Below are positions 11,011 to 22,004 of a stretch of DNA of 64,000 bases, piece by piece; within the stretch, counting starts at the first letter, position 1, and each line of letters starts with the position of its first letter. Origin of the DNA: Cheilinus undulatus (lineage: Eukaryota > Chordata > Actinopteri > Labriformes > Labridae); contig NC_054872.1 of NCBI RefSeq assembly GCF_018320785.1, positions 39,172,551 to 39,236,550 of the forward strand, in the 5' to 3' direction. A model generated the notes under the pieces. It saw only the letters and a list, made by a program, of their open reading frames with translations. It was not told where the DNA came from and did no database searches. Made by a program: the position numbers and the translations under genes.

Positions 11011-13149
11011 ACTTTTCATCTATAAAGCCTTAAACTGTTTTTACTTGAAAATCTTCCATGGAGATGACTTAGAGCTGGCAGTACAGAAAGCAGAAGTCTT
11101 TGTTTTCTTGTTTTTTTATGAGGAAAAATCTTCAGGAAAAACTGAGTTTGTAGAGTTTATTGCTACTTGTGATAGAGTTGCACAGTTGAAACTGTCATGT
11201 AAATGTTCAAACTTTAATATTTTTGGAAGATTTAAAAATATTGCAAGTTTTGGTTTAAAAATATTTCTTAATTCTTAATTATTAAGCAAATATAGACATC
11301 AAGATTGAATTTTGTGAAATTTCCAGTTTTATGCATGTATGAAAGCATGACATGATTTGCAGGTGATGATGGATGAGGAACTTTCATCTCATTTCAGCAT
11401 AGGACCATAGAAAAGATTCTGTATTTTTAAAACAGGAAAGAAAATGCCCCCATCCTTTTATGAGGCAAGAGTCAGAAGATTCATAACTGTCCCTTGTAGA
11501 AAATGATGGTGTCCTGCACACTGAGGCTGCACATACTGTGGAGTAAATACAACGTTGAAATAGGTGACCTGTTATGTCACTTCACATGTGGGGCAAAGGT
11601 CACAGCAGGAGGACCATCATGAAAATGAAATCCAGATTTTGATGGAAATTTTGTGATATGAGTAAAAATGGTGTTAGATGCATTAAGGGACTGTTACTGT
11701 CATCATCGAAGCATTTGTCTTCAAATGTATGTAACAACCTGCATGTCTTTTATGTGTCTTAGCCCCCTTCCTGCATGTTTGTCCCCCTGTCATGCTCCCC
11801 CCTGGTGTCACCTTTCTGTCCCGAGCTTCACCACATGTATAATGAGGTAAAAGTTAACCCCTTAAACACATCTGTGGACTCTGTAGTATGTGTCAGGCTG
11901 CATTTTTGCATTTCAGCATCTGAACTCACCGACCCCAACCAGCACAATGCTGCAGCAGTCACCTTGAATTCATGTTTGGTATTTACATATTTTCATTTTT
12001 GAATGCATTTACCTCTAATAATTGGTAGCTGTAACTTTGCTGTGGTAGCTCCATAGCTCCAAGAAGAGTGTGAGCTTTTGTGGCCGTAAAAGAGGGGCCA
12101 ACTCTATGTTAAAGTACATGTATTTGAATAAGATATCAGTCCCTGTTGGTATAATGGTCAGGTGACCGAAGACTTTTGATATATAACATAACTGTAGATA
12201 TTTACTGAAAATCTCTCAGCTTCGTCCAAAATCAAGTGAGGAAACAGTCTAATAAAAAAAGAGTTCAAAACAAACCGCGTCATATTTGACCGACTTTCAC
12301 ATCCTGTAGACGTTTGGGGAGAGGGAGACCTCCGCAGGAACTAAAACTGCCCCAGCAGTCTGTGGTGAGGTGACACCGCCCTCTACTGGTAATAACACGG
12401 AAAGACATGGAGGGTTATTGCACTCCTGCATTTTAAACCTGCATACATGAATATCGACATTTTGTACAACACGGTGAATCTTAATTAAGAGGGAGATACA
12501 GTGAGATAATTCAGGTCATTTTCACTGACCATTTAGGTATAACATCGTGTCCATACACCGCCATGTTCCTCTCTGGTGCGAATATGTGCGGTCTAGGCGA
12601 TAACCATGATCTGTATCTCCCTAATAGATGTTTTTCTTGATCGTAGACTAATCCAAATACATCTTCATATATACAGTACTTATTTTTGACAATATTACCT
12701 TCATTTAAACACTCGATATTCCGCACTACATTTCATTTTTGAACGATTTTGCTCAGGCGCAGTGATACCTATTGTGAAAAGTCGCGGTGATGTTCTCCTG
12801 TATCGTCGCTCATGGAATGCCTCTTGTCCAATCAGATTGCTTGGATGGAACTAACGGTCGATTCTTCGTTTCAGAGTGCGTTTTAATGGCGTTAGTGTCC
12901 AAAAGCCTTAACGGAAAAAATAATTTGCTATCAGCATGTCAGGGGATTTAAATTTAGGTCTTTAAGAAAATGTACCCTGGAGGATTGTTGAGTGCTGCCA
13001 AGAACAAAGAGGCTAAAGATAAAAGGCTATTAGCTAAACTCTTAACATTTTACAGTTATGTGTAATGTTTTATGCATGTTTTCATCACGTTTCCATAACA
13101 AAAGCAAAATATATTTTTATCGTTTAATGATTGAAGACCAAACTGAAGC

Positions 13150-13764
13150 CAAGCTGACATTTTGAAATTTTTATTTAAGAACATTTAGATCAAACATTGA
13201 ATCAGAAAAGCATACTGTTCGCTTAACAGAACATAACTTAAGATAATTTCTTATCAAGATGACCGGGTTCACAACATACATATTTTTTGGGATATGTCAA
13301 TTTTCTGACCTAATAACAGTATTTTTTTTTCTGTGGCATTTTCAATTACTATAACTCATGTCAACATACAGTGTTTTTAAACATTTGGTAAGCGATCTTT
13401 TTTGTATTAGTTCAACATTAAAATACAAGGAGCAAATGGAAAAAATCCCACCCCCTTCAATTTTAACAATATGCTTTAGCTGCCTTATAATAAGTTTAAA
13501 ATTAGATTCAAAACCAGGCTTGTTGAAAATACCTATTACTCAGCAGTTAAAAAAAAAAATAGAGAATTAGACAAACTAAGAATGCCACGTCTACAAGATA
13601 TGGACGGTAATCGTTTTTAAGCAGATATGAGTGTGACAGTTTTCGTTACATCAAGTGCAAGCCAAAAACAAACCTATAAATGACATTTGTAATATAAAAC
13701 TTGGTAAAAAATACTTATTTAAAACTGTACAATCACCAAGTACACAGAGTGAGCACATCATCTC
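13150..13764 (-). other. hmgn2: hmgn probable 3' UTR
   Basis: AT-rich sequence after the stop. A minus-strand AATAAA (TTTATT on plus, 13170-13175) suggests the mRNA ends near 13150. No open frame is supported here. Confidence 0.5.
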
Positions 13765-13800
13765 TTATTCAGTTGGCTCAGTTGCTTCGACCTTTGGATC
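13765..13800 (-). CDS. hmgn2: hmgn exon 6 (acidic C-terminus, stop TAA)
   Basis: DPKVEATEPTE then TAA at 13765-13767, after the acceptor CCCTAG. An acidic end is usual for the family's regulatory tail. Confidence 0.8.
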   Translation of the reverse strand, partial: DPKVEATEPTE

Positions 13801-16800
13801 CTAGGGATAAAAAAATGAGACAAAACATGTTAGAAGCAGTGATTGTGTTGGTATCATGTTATTATCACCTTGATTGTTACACCAGCTTTTAGACTAGGAG
13901 CATACTTGTCTGTCTTTCTTAATGTTACCTTAAAAAATATTAATTCACTGCGTAACACTGCTTTTACTTCTAAAAGCATGCAGACGCCACAGTCTGAAAC
14001 AACTGTTTTTGCCGATGAACTAGTTACGCTGCCGAATGGGTGAAATAAACAGTTTGAAATAATTTCAAATGTATTTTATTTATCTATTTATATTCTTTTG
14101 AGGCACCGTGACCCCCAATTTGGGAACAACCAGTCTTTTCAGATACTTTTAATGTACCAAATAAAATACATCAAACAAAATAATTTTAACTGAACTGAAT
14201 GACAGATTAATGCAGCAAGAAATCACAACTTCAGTGTCTAAAAACTTAACTCAAGATGTTTAAACATAATCTTTAAAGATTTAAGTACTTCAGTTTTAAA
14301 GTATTTAAAAGAAAAACCTCATCTTTTTTGTGTTTGCCAAATATTGGTTGAATTTTTTTGTACTCTTGTTCCTGTAAATTGACAATTCAAACATTTTAAA
14401 GTATCTTTTACTTTCTTCGATTTATTTAAGTTCACTGTAATAAAAAAGAGTTAACATATTCCTTGAGAAAATACTTCCTCTAATCTAGTAAAAAGCTTAC
14501 ACCTTGTTTGTCCCTTCTACACTCCTTTGTGTTTGGCTAAGCTGCTCACATGCCTTACCTTAGTTAAACATTACCAAAAAAAAAAACAAAACAAAACAAA
14601 ACATAAAAAGTAATAAAAATGCATCGCAAGATTTCTAATGATAGTTTTGTCTTATAAAAAGAAACAAACCTCAGTCTTGGCGTTGGCATTTTCACCTCCC
14701 TTAGCCTTCTTTTCTTTGGGTCCCCTCTAGAAAAGGTCACAAACAAATATCACTGCAGCAATTGACAAATATCACATGCCTCAGTGCAACAGGAAGAACC
14801 TTGTGTTCTTTTGCATCTTAATTGCTTCACAGAGTTTTATCTTTATATATTCCCATTTGAGCTGGTGAAAACTAAATTTCCCTTCAACTAATACAAAACC
14901 ATAAATCAAGTGACACACAGCATAACCAGATAGCAAGAGTTAACAGAGTTGTTCATACTTTTGCAGGGGCCCTTTTCTTCTCCACTGCTGGAAGTGACGT
15001 TTTCAGCTAAATGAGGGGAAAAAAAACTTCAAAATGGTAATTCACAAACTCCAAACAGCCAAGAATGTGGGGTGTTAGTGAAACATTATACTGTGTATTT
15101 AGTGTAGTAACCATTATAAATTATAACCTCTTTTTTTTTTTACTGTCATTACAAAACAGCAGAGGAGTAAAGGCTTGTGGACACACTGATATACAAATTA
15201 GCATTTATGCACTGTGCAAAAGGGCAAAGAAGAGATTGATGACGCTTTTGTTGGTAAACAATTCCCTTCTGAATGAGTACCAAGAATAATCAAAGCAAAC
15301 AAATAGTGTTGTGTTTCTAAGCAGCTTACCAACTTCAGCCGAGCAGATTTCCTTGTTTGCTGTTAAGACAGAAGACAGACAAAAATTAAGTCATGTTTGC
15401 AGACAGAATCCATTTGACCTTTTAACATATAGGTATGTTTATAACCATTCAACTAAACTTCTGTAACAAAATAACTGCAGCCTAACCACGCATCTCATCA
15501 ATCTATTGTTAAAGTTAAAACTCATTCAAGTTAATACCAGGCAATTATGTTTTTATCCTGAAAATGGGATACTCAAAATGAAAAAGTGCCACATGATGTG
15601 TTGCCCTTATTTTGCCCTTAGTTTCTGTTGTGTGGTCTGTGTTTATATTTTAACCACAAGGGTAAACCTCACTTCCTAAAAAGCATTGTCAACTGACTGT
15701 CTATTTATTTATTAAATATGTCTATATTTTCTCTCTCTTATTCAGGGTTCATACACATTTTTTAAATATCATTTTTAACACCTGAAGTTTGCCACTTTTT
15801 GCATGGCAAACAGTCAAAAATAAGAGGCACGTGGGACTTCTCTGTACACCAGACCAGATTGAATTTTTCAGATATAACGCACAGTTTATTAAGGGTCACA
15901 CTAAGGGGAATTAATGCCAATTTTGTTTATTTCTGGCATATTAAATGCCTCTACTCTATCAGTGTACTTTACAGTGATATTCATCAGAACATATTTTAGT
16001 AGGTGAATGAGCATATACGCAAAAAATAATTCTTAAAATCAAATACATTTAGCTAGAAAATCAAGATTGGATAAAATCATACCTAGTCAAAGTGCCATCT
16101 AAAATTTGACCTCTCATGAGTGAAAATAAGACTTGTTATGGCCTAAAATTTTAAAAGTCCAATTTTCAGACTTCTCAAGGATTTCAAAGTAATTTTTTTT
16201 TTCATTAGTTAAAAATGCCAAGAATATTAAATTGTTAGGAGTGTTAAAGTTTGATAAATGAGTAAGGCATATGCTGATATATAAAATGTGTAACTATGCT
16301 TAACAATCAAGACCCTGATATGAATAAAAAATAATTATGATTTTTCATACTCATTCATAACGAAGCAGCCCTCATCAATACTATATTTTATTTGTTAAAA
16401 AACGAATAATAATAAGTGTGAATGAATAATATTAATAATACTCTTTTTCTTCAACAAACCTCAACAGGGACAGTTTTCTGAAAGACAAAAAAAAGAGAAA
16501 AACAAAATATTACAATTTGAAAATATATATACATTTATACTAAAACATAATAATGTTAACGTCACAGTTTATAATCCGCAAATAATCTTGAAGGACCAGG
16601 CCAAACTTCCAGCAAAGAAACGTCTACTGATGCAGATAATTTGAACGCCACAAAGAATTTCCCGCCCGTATTTGAATTCAAATCGGGGCAGTCCTGTCAC
16701 CATGACAGCAGCGCGTTGGCGCCCTGACAGCTTCCTTTGTTTTGTATCAGCGCGCGCCGACAGACAGCTGTTAGGGGACTGATAAGATTACTACTTTACT

Positions 16801-17228
16801 AATCTGTACAACCGCCATATTATCAATGCAGCGAAGCACGTGCCACGTCTGACTTGGAACATTTAAAAAAATCGCTTGGACGGCAATTAAGAGTACATGA
16901 GTATTCAAATATATTTTAAAATGATTTATTTAATTATATCTTCACACGTTTTTTTTTAACAAATGCCACACATTTCCACGTAAGGCGTTAACGGAAAACG
17001 CGTGACTGACTGCTCTTGGCTCAAACATATAAAAAATAATCGAATACAATTAACGTTTTAAATGCTGCATTTGATAATTAAACGATGCGCACTCGAATAA
17101 AACAGTCAACCGAATTGGATAATGTTGAGGTTTTCATCGATTGTATCGAACTGGATTTGAATGTCAATCCCGTTTTGAATCGACGTGCATAAACAAAACG
17201 GACATTTCTTATTCAAAACAGTGAAGGG

Positions 17229-17259
<31 letters not shown>

Positions 17260-17838
17260 TTGCCACATCCCCTCCCCCAGCTCCTTCCTCGAATGTTGCA
17301 ATCCGTGCTTTAACTTAGTCTGGTTTCTTATTACCAATTCAACGTTGTTTGTATTGAGATCACACATTATGCATGCGCACTGGCCTAATAGATGAACATT
17401 TGTGCATTTACGTCGTGTTTAAAATTGACTGCCGCGCCTGACCTGTCAAGATCCCCCCCACCCCCAGCCCACTGTCACAGAGGGAAAAGACAGGCGGTGC
17501 ATGATATTCTGCACGGCGCAATGTCAAAGGCTGCACAAGTTCTGTGTTTGCCGCAGGCCGTGAAATCATGAATGTACGTAGACAGTCGTGTAAAACCGGT
17601 TAAACGACGTGCTTAGTTGGTGCCTGGAAAAAAGAATTTCCTCGAAGACAGGGAAGATGCCTGAACAGGTCTTTGCTGTCTGACCGCCATGGCTGCGGTT
17701 TGTGAAGGATGATGACGCTCCTCTGATGCAGAAACATCGACCGCAGACTAGCGTCAAATTTAAGATACAATCACGAATAGGATGCAAGGACTTTTAAAAA
17801 TTAAGATATTATTAAAATCATACCTTTGCTTTTCCCAT
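13765..17838 (-). CDS. hmgn2: HMGN-family nucleosome-binding protein, divergent, 6 exons
   Basis: HMGN proteins are small basic nuclear proteins that bind the nucleosome core and loosen chromatin. Six minus-strand exons join in frame: 17824-17838, 16460-16477, 15330-15359, 14959-15006, 14670-14726, 13765-13800 (204 nt with TAA, 67 residues). Exon sizes 15, 18, 30, 48, 57 and 36 and all-phase-0 junctions match the HMGN plan, in which exon 1 codes MPKRK and a 30-nt exon codes the RRSARLSA core. Here exon 1 reads MGKAK, the 30-nt exon reads QTRKSARLKL, the next LKTSLPAVEKKRAPAK, then RGPKEKKAKGGENANAKTE and an acidic DPKVEATEPTE tail. The protein is shorter than the roughly 90-100 residues usual for the family, and the binding core is altered. 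The symbol rests on synteny with DHDDS-HMGN2 in human; sequence alone supports only 'HMGN family'. Confidence 0.78.
14670..14726 (-). CDS. hmgn2: hmgn exon 5 (Lys-rich, GEN..AKTE)
   Basis: Nineteen codons RGPKEKKAKGGENANAKTE. The final GENANAKTE corresponds to the ENGDAKTD/E segment of HMGN proteins. Donor GTTTGT. Confidence 0.82.
14959..15006 (-). CDS. hmgn2: hmgn exon 4
   Basis: Sixteen codons LKTSLPAVEKKRAPAK, paralleling the Pro/Lys-rich KPAPPKPEPKPKKAPAK exon of HMGN2. The KKAPAK-like end is preserved, the Pro-Lys repeats are not. Donor GTATGA. Confidence 0.8.
15330..15359 (-). CDS. hmgn2: hmgn exon 3 (nucleosome-binding core)
   Basis: Ten codons QTRKSARLKL, the same 30-nt length as the family exon coding PQRRSARLSA. 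The invariant S-A-R-L is kept; the first Arg of the core is Lys-shifted and the final SA is replaced by KL. Acceptor TTAACAG, donor GTAAGC. Confidence 0.8.
16460..16477 (-). CDS. hmgn2: hmgn exon 2 (KTVPVE, 18 nt micro-exon)
   Basis: Acceptor TTTCAG and donor GTTTGT flank six codons. Micro-exon size makes it the least certain exon of the model. Skipping it would keep the frame. Confidence 0.65.
17229..17255. repeat. Poly(A) homopolymer tract
   Basis: An uninterrupted run of 27 A bases in hmgn intron 1, read directly. Length may vary between alleles or be affected by sequencing error. Confidence 0.95.
17824..17838 (-). CDS. hmgn2: hmgn exon 1 (MGKAK)
   Basis: Five codons, ATG in a good context (AACAACATGG), donor GTATGA. 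It corresponds to the MPKRK exon of canonical HMGN genes. Confidence 0.75.
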
Positions 17839-18065
17839 GTTGTTGACAGAAAATGAGCAGAAAGCTCACCAAAAAATAACCGAAAAAGCGGGTTTTAGTG
17901 GAGAGATAACGGAGGACAACCGGGCGGTTGCAGTGTAAAATGGCGAATGTATAATGCAAACGAATGTTTTTGTAGTTTATACACTGCAATATAAGAACTA
18001 AACCGGTTCGAACCAGTTTTGTGTTTCAAAGCCTGTCATTGGATGAAAATGTGTCACGTGACTCA
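17839..18065 (-). promoter_or_regulatory. hmgn2: hmgn 5' leader and promoter
   Basis: Upstream of the start codon lie a CCAAT box on the minus strand (18038-18042) and a perfect 10-bp palindrome GTCACGTGAC (18053-18062), an extended E-box of the USF/TFE3/TFEB type. Palindromes AACCGGTT and GGTTCGAACC sit at about 18000-18013. No TATA box is seen. The start site is unknown but probably lies between 17850 and 18000. Confidence 0.5.
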
Positions 18066-18589
18066 AGGCGCCTCCTATTCCTTAAAGAGCCAGGGTGGAA
18101 CTTGGGGGACGCTCCGAGAACATACCGTTGTTGGCCGTAGTGGGGCGCTGTGTGCACGGTTTCTGTCAGTTATAAATAACGCACTTCCATTACTGTGTGC
18201 CTGGTTTAGCGTATTTTTCTGCATCTCGCGAGGGACAGCATTTAACTGGCTTTTAAAGTGGGATAGATCACCAGAGAAGAACACTGGTGTGATGTATCTT
18301 ATCTGAAATAGTCCATTTAAAACTCTGAGGTCAAACCATACGTTATAGCACCCATTTTTATCAGTTCTATTTATTTATCTATGTAGGGGACAGTGTGCAT
18401 GTGCCAGATAAAAGCTATAGGCAAATTTCTATCCATAGTCCCTGACCTTTTGATCATTTATATTTAAACGTGTACGTCAAGCATGTACATAATGAAAATG
18501 ATAAAAATATTCAAAAAATCAGACAACATGGAGAGGTCAAATAACATACATTATATAGATAAAAGTTTTTGGCTGCTTGACCATTACAC

Positions 18590-18835
18590 CGACAGGGGCT
18601 GTTGCCACAAGGTTGGAAGCAAAGCATTGTCCAAAATGTCTTGGTATGCTGAAGCATTAAAGTCGCCCTTCACTGGTGATAAGTGGCCTAGCCCAAACCC
18701 TGAAAAACAGCCCTATACTATTATCCCTCCTCCACCAAGCTTCACAGTTACCACAGTGCAGTTAGGCAGGTAGCGTACTCTGGCATCTGCCGAACCCAGA
18801 CTCACCATCTGACTGCCAAACAGAGAAGAGTGATT
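18590..18835 (-). pseudogene. Tc1-like transposase fragment
   Basis: On the minus strand the text YLPNCTVVTVKLGGGGIIV, then GCFSGFGLGHLSPVKGDFNA and SAYQDILDNALLPTLWQQ, is the central DDE region of a Tc1-type transposase, broken by a stop before GCFSG and cut at both ends. It is a different lineage from the two other Tc1 families in the window. Confidence 0.8.
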
Positions 18836-18899
18836 TGTTAGTAAATTGACAAGATATTTTCTTTTAACAAAAGTTTAGGCCTGATTTATGTGATTTGGT

Positions 18900-19115
18900 T
18901 GTGGCAACAGCTTAGTCTAAGGATTTTGGTTGGGAGTAAAAATGTTGCCAGTTCAAGTCCTAGATGAAGTTTTGAGTTCAGACTGGTAGCTGGAGAGGTG
19001 CCAGTTCATTTCCCAAGGACTGTTGAGGTACCCTTTTCATCATGGGCTGCAGTCCTCACTCTGGCATCTCTCCATCATTGCATGTCCATAAGATCATATT
19101 TGTGTTCTTGCATGC
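18900..19115 (+). repeat. tRNA-derived SINE (second family)
   Basis: CAGCTTAGTCTAAGG resembles an A box and GCCAGTTCAAGTCC a B box. They are followed by GCTGGAGAGGTGCCAGTTCA and CATCTCTCCATCATTGCATG, phrases common in fish SINEs. Boundaries are approximate. Confidence 0.6.
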
Positions 19116-19199
19116 ATTGAAACAAAAGGCTTATCCAGACATGGCATGTGAGGGGGCATTAAATAAGTGCAATATATTTTTGACTTAAAGTTAGACAGT

Positions 19200-20369
19200 T
19201 ATTTTACAAAATCATTTTTTTTCCAAGAGACTATTTTTGAGACTACGAAATTTATAAGATTTTGAAATGCCTAATACCTTTGACCACTCACTGGTTAATC
19301 AGTATTCCTGACTACCATTGTACCACAAAGACAAAAGAACACTCCAAGCAACTCAGAGGAAAGGTTAAAGTCTAAGTCAGGGGAAAAAATTCCAAGGCAC
19401 TGAACATCCCGGAAATCCATCATCAAAAATGGAAGGAGTATGGCACATGTGTAAATTTGCCTAGATCAGGTCGTCCTCACAAACCAAGTGACTGTGAAAG
19501 AAGGAGGCTAGTGAGAGAGGCCTCCAAGACACCTGTGACTACTCTGAAGTAGTTACAAGCTATAGCAGGTGAGATGGGAGAGGCCCTGCATACAACAACT
19601 GTTACCTGAGAGAGAGGAGACTCCATGGTCAAGTGGAAGAAAGTTCTTTGGACTAATGAGACCAAAATTATGCTCTTTGGCTATCAGACATTTTGAGATG
19701 TTTGGCTGACACCAAACACTGCACATCACCACAAACACACCATCCCCACTGTGAAGCATGGTGGTGGCAGCATCATGCTGTGGAGATGCTTCTCAGCAGC
19801 TGGCCCTAGAAGGTTTCTAAAGGTAGAGGGTAACATGAATGAGGCAAAATATAGGAAAATCTTTGAGGATGATCTCACTTAGTCTGCAAGAGAACTATAC
19901 GACTTGGGAGAAGATTTATTTTCCAGCAAGACAATGACCTGAAGCATACAGCGACAGCTACAGGTTTAAAGACAAGGTGAATGTTCTGTAGTGGCCATGT
20001 CAATGCCCAGACCCCCCTCACAACCTGATAGATCTTTAGCAGTTTTGCAAAGAGGAATGGAGTAAAATTAGTGTCCAGATGTGTAAGCCTGAATGAGATC
20101 TATCTACACAGACTCAGTGCTGTGATTGCTGCCAGAGGTGCATCAACTAAACACTGACTTGAAGGGGGTGAATATATGCAGTCACTTATTTTACCTTACA
20201 TAGTTTTGTTTAATTTACATTACTTGGTAGAAATCTGTTTCCACTTTGACAGTAGAGTTTTTCTGTAATTATTGAAGTAAATAAAGCCTAATATGTTGAC
20301 CATGATTGATTTATAAAATCAATTAAAGGGTAAAACACCCAAGGGGATGAATACTTGTCAAAGCCACTG
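19200..20369 (+). mobile_element. Degenerate Tc1-like transposon (family A, copy 1)
   Basis: A plus-strand transposase relic runs from the N-terminal part (after AAGACAAAAGAACACTCC, 19330 on) through [19 protein letters not shown] (about 19730-19785) to the QDNDLKHTA and PQCPDPP-like region near 20000, with frameshifts and stops. The right end CAAAGCCACTG (ending 20369) is the terminal repeat; read inward it gives CAGTGGCTTTGACAAGTATT. The left terminal repeat is not recognised. Copy 2 is at 43128-44150. Confidence 0.85.
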
Positions 20370-20404
20370 CATCTTGATGAAATTGAATACTGTTATCTTT
20401 AAAA

Positions 20405-20690
20405 AGGGTCACATGGTGGTGCAGTGGTTAGAGCTGCTGCCTCAACGCAAGAAAGTTCTGATTTGAAACCCGGTTGGACAGAGCTGTTCTGTGTGGAGTT
20501 GATGTTTCCCCTGTGGATGTTTGGACCCTCCAAGAACTCTGGCTACCACCTACAGTCCAAAGACATGCTTATAAGGTTAATTAGTGACTCTTTATGGTCT
20601 GTAGGTATGAGTGTGAATGTTTGTCACTACAGATCAGACCTGTGATTGACTGGTCCACAGTGTACCCCTCAACCAGGGACAGTTTAGATA
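20405..20690 (+). repeat. tRNA-like fish SINE
   Basis: GGTGGTGCAGTGGTTAGAGC is an A-box-like head, followed by TGTGTGGAGTTGATGTTTCC, CAGTCCAAAGACATGC and GTGATTGACTGG. This chain is very common in teleost genomes. No open frame is meaningful here. Confidence 0.65.
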
Positions 20691-20781
20691 ACTCTTGCAG
20701 GATGGTAACCAGATTACACAACACTTTTTCTTTAGTATGTTTTGGTTGTTGTTTTTTTTTTTTTTTTGTAATTTGGTCATA

Positions 20782-21194
20782 CAGTCACTAGAAAAAGTAT
20801 GTGAACCCTTTGAGATTTCTTGGATCTCTGCATAAATTGGTCATCAAATGTGTTCTGATCTTCATCTAATTCACAACAATAGACAAACACAGTCTGCTTA
20901 AACTAATACTGACCTCAACTCGATTGAGATGCTGTGGCATGACCTCAAGAGAGTGAGGGTCAACCAGTTATTAGCCTAGGGGTTTACATACTTTTTCCAC
21001 CCTGCACTGTGAATGTTTACATGTTTTGTTCAATAAAAACATGAAAACCTATCATTTTTTTGTGCAGTATTAGTTTAAGCAGACTGTGTTTGTCTGTTGT
21101 TGTGAATTAGATGAAGATCGGAGCACATTTGATGACCAATTTATGCAGAAATCCAAGAAATCTCAAAGGGTTCACATACTTTTTCTAGCGACTG
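20782..21194. mobile_element. Tc1 fold-back MITE with 129-bp inverted repeats
   Basis: The left arm 20782-20910 and right arm 21066-21194 are 129-bp inverted repeats with only a few mismatches. They start CAGTCACTAGAAAAAGTATG and are flanked by TA on both sides (20780-20781, 21195-21196), the Tc1/mariner target duplication. The 155-bp centre keeps a transposase scrap (TCGATTGAGATGCTGTGGCA). It is an internally deleted Tc1 element. Confidence 0.9.
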
Positions 21195-21519
21195 TATTTA
21201 TTTTCAGACTGATATGCTTCTTCTTCTTCTTCTGTTTTCTCAGTAAGGATGGGAATAAGACTTTGGTGAATAATACAGTCTTTGCTCCCCAACAGAAAAA
21301 AGGTCAGTTAGCATAGTGATGAACAAATGATCTTTTCTGAAGTAGATTCATTGCCTGACAATCAGGATTTGGCATTTCTCTTTGACCTAAGTTAAACCAT
21401 TACATAAAAATCTGGATTAAAAACTGGCTGAGCTAAGGACTAAACAATCAAAAACTGCACTATCATTGATCTGTAGTGTATAAGTTTGAAGCAATGAATG
21501 ACACATCATCGATCATATT

Positions 21520-22004
21520 TGACATACAATAATCACTTTATTCTGTTAGAGAAAGCTGGTCAAAATCTAGTTATGTCTTTGACATCACGCTCACCAAACA
21601 AACAACACATCCGAAGAAACTGAACGAAAAAATGTAAAACTGGACTGATTCATAAAAATCTGGATGGCATCGTGTCTGAAATGTTGAACCCCTGAACTTT
21701 CACTCAGTGTTTGAACAGCCGATCAATGGCATGCATTTCACAAACAATTTTCACAAGTATAGAACTAAATTTTGACCAGGCATTTCCATGTATTAGACTT
21801 TTTAAATCTACAATCATAAATATCTCATTTTTTCTACAGCCCCATAGGGGTAAAATTTCCCTCTCATCTTGCACTAACCAGTAACGTGAAGAAACCGTTC
21901 CCAGGGCCTGTTCACTCTTCCTTTTTTCCACAGAAGCCCTTTAGGGAAGAGGACGGGAGAGGTTTCATCCCCACTTCAACATGGGGTTTGTTTTCAGAGC
22001 CATC
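21520..22004 (-). other. dhdds: dhdds probable 3' UTR
   Basis: Downstream of the stop, the first clear minus-strand AATAAA (TTTATT on the plus strand, 21537-21542) sits about 465 nt away. The end of the mRNA near 21520 is inferred from that signal alone. Confidence 0.5.

Larger units (their letters stand above)
7261..13149. other. Intergenic between candidate promoter and hmgn 3' end
   Basis: Besides the repeats listed separately (8.1-8.9, 9.2-9.9, 10.5-11.0 kb), this stretch shows a tRNA-Glu-like 5' half at 12140-12167 and an 11-bp inverted repeat spanning 12491-12621. No gene is recognised. Confidence 0.6.
13801..17823 (-). other. hmgn2: hmgn introns
   Basis: Five introns (869, 232, 323, 1100 and 1346 bp). 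Intron 5 has a (CAAAA)n tract at 14576-14602. Intron 1 has a 27-base A run (17229-17255, so T on the sense strand) and a CpG-rich patch at 16655-16770 with E2F-like sites TTTCCCGC-type and TTGGCGCC. No other gene is seen. Confidence 0.6.
18066..21519. other. Repeat island between hmgn and dhdds
   Basis: Apart from the SINEs and Tc1 elements listed, no gene is seen. The stretch 18340-18480 is AT-rich with a short TTTATTTATC repeat. 21200-21240 has a small CTT run. Confidence 0.6.

Noticed and set aside
19200-20369. Intact Tc1 transposase gene
   Set aside because: Several stops and frameshifts, and one terminal repeat is missing.
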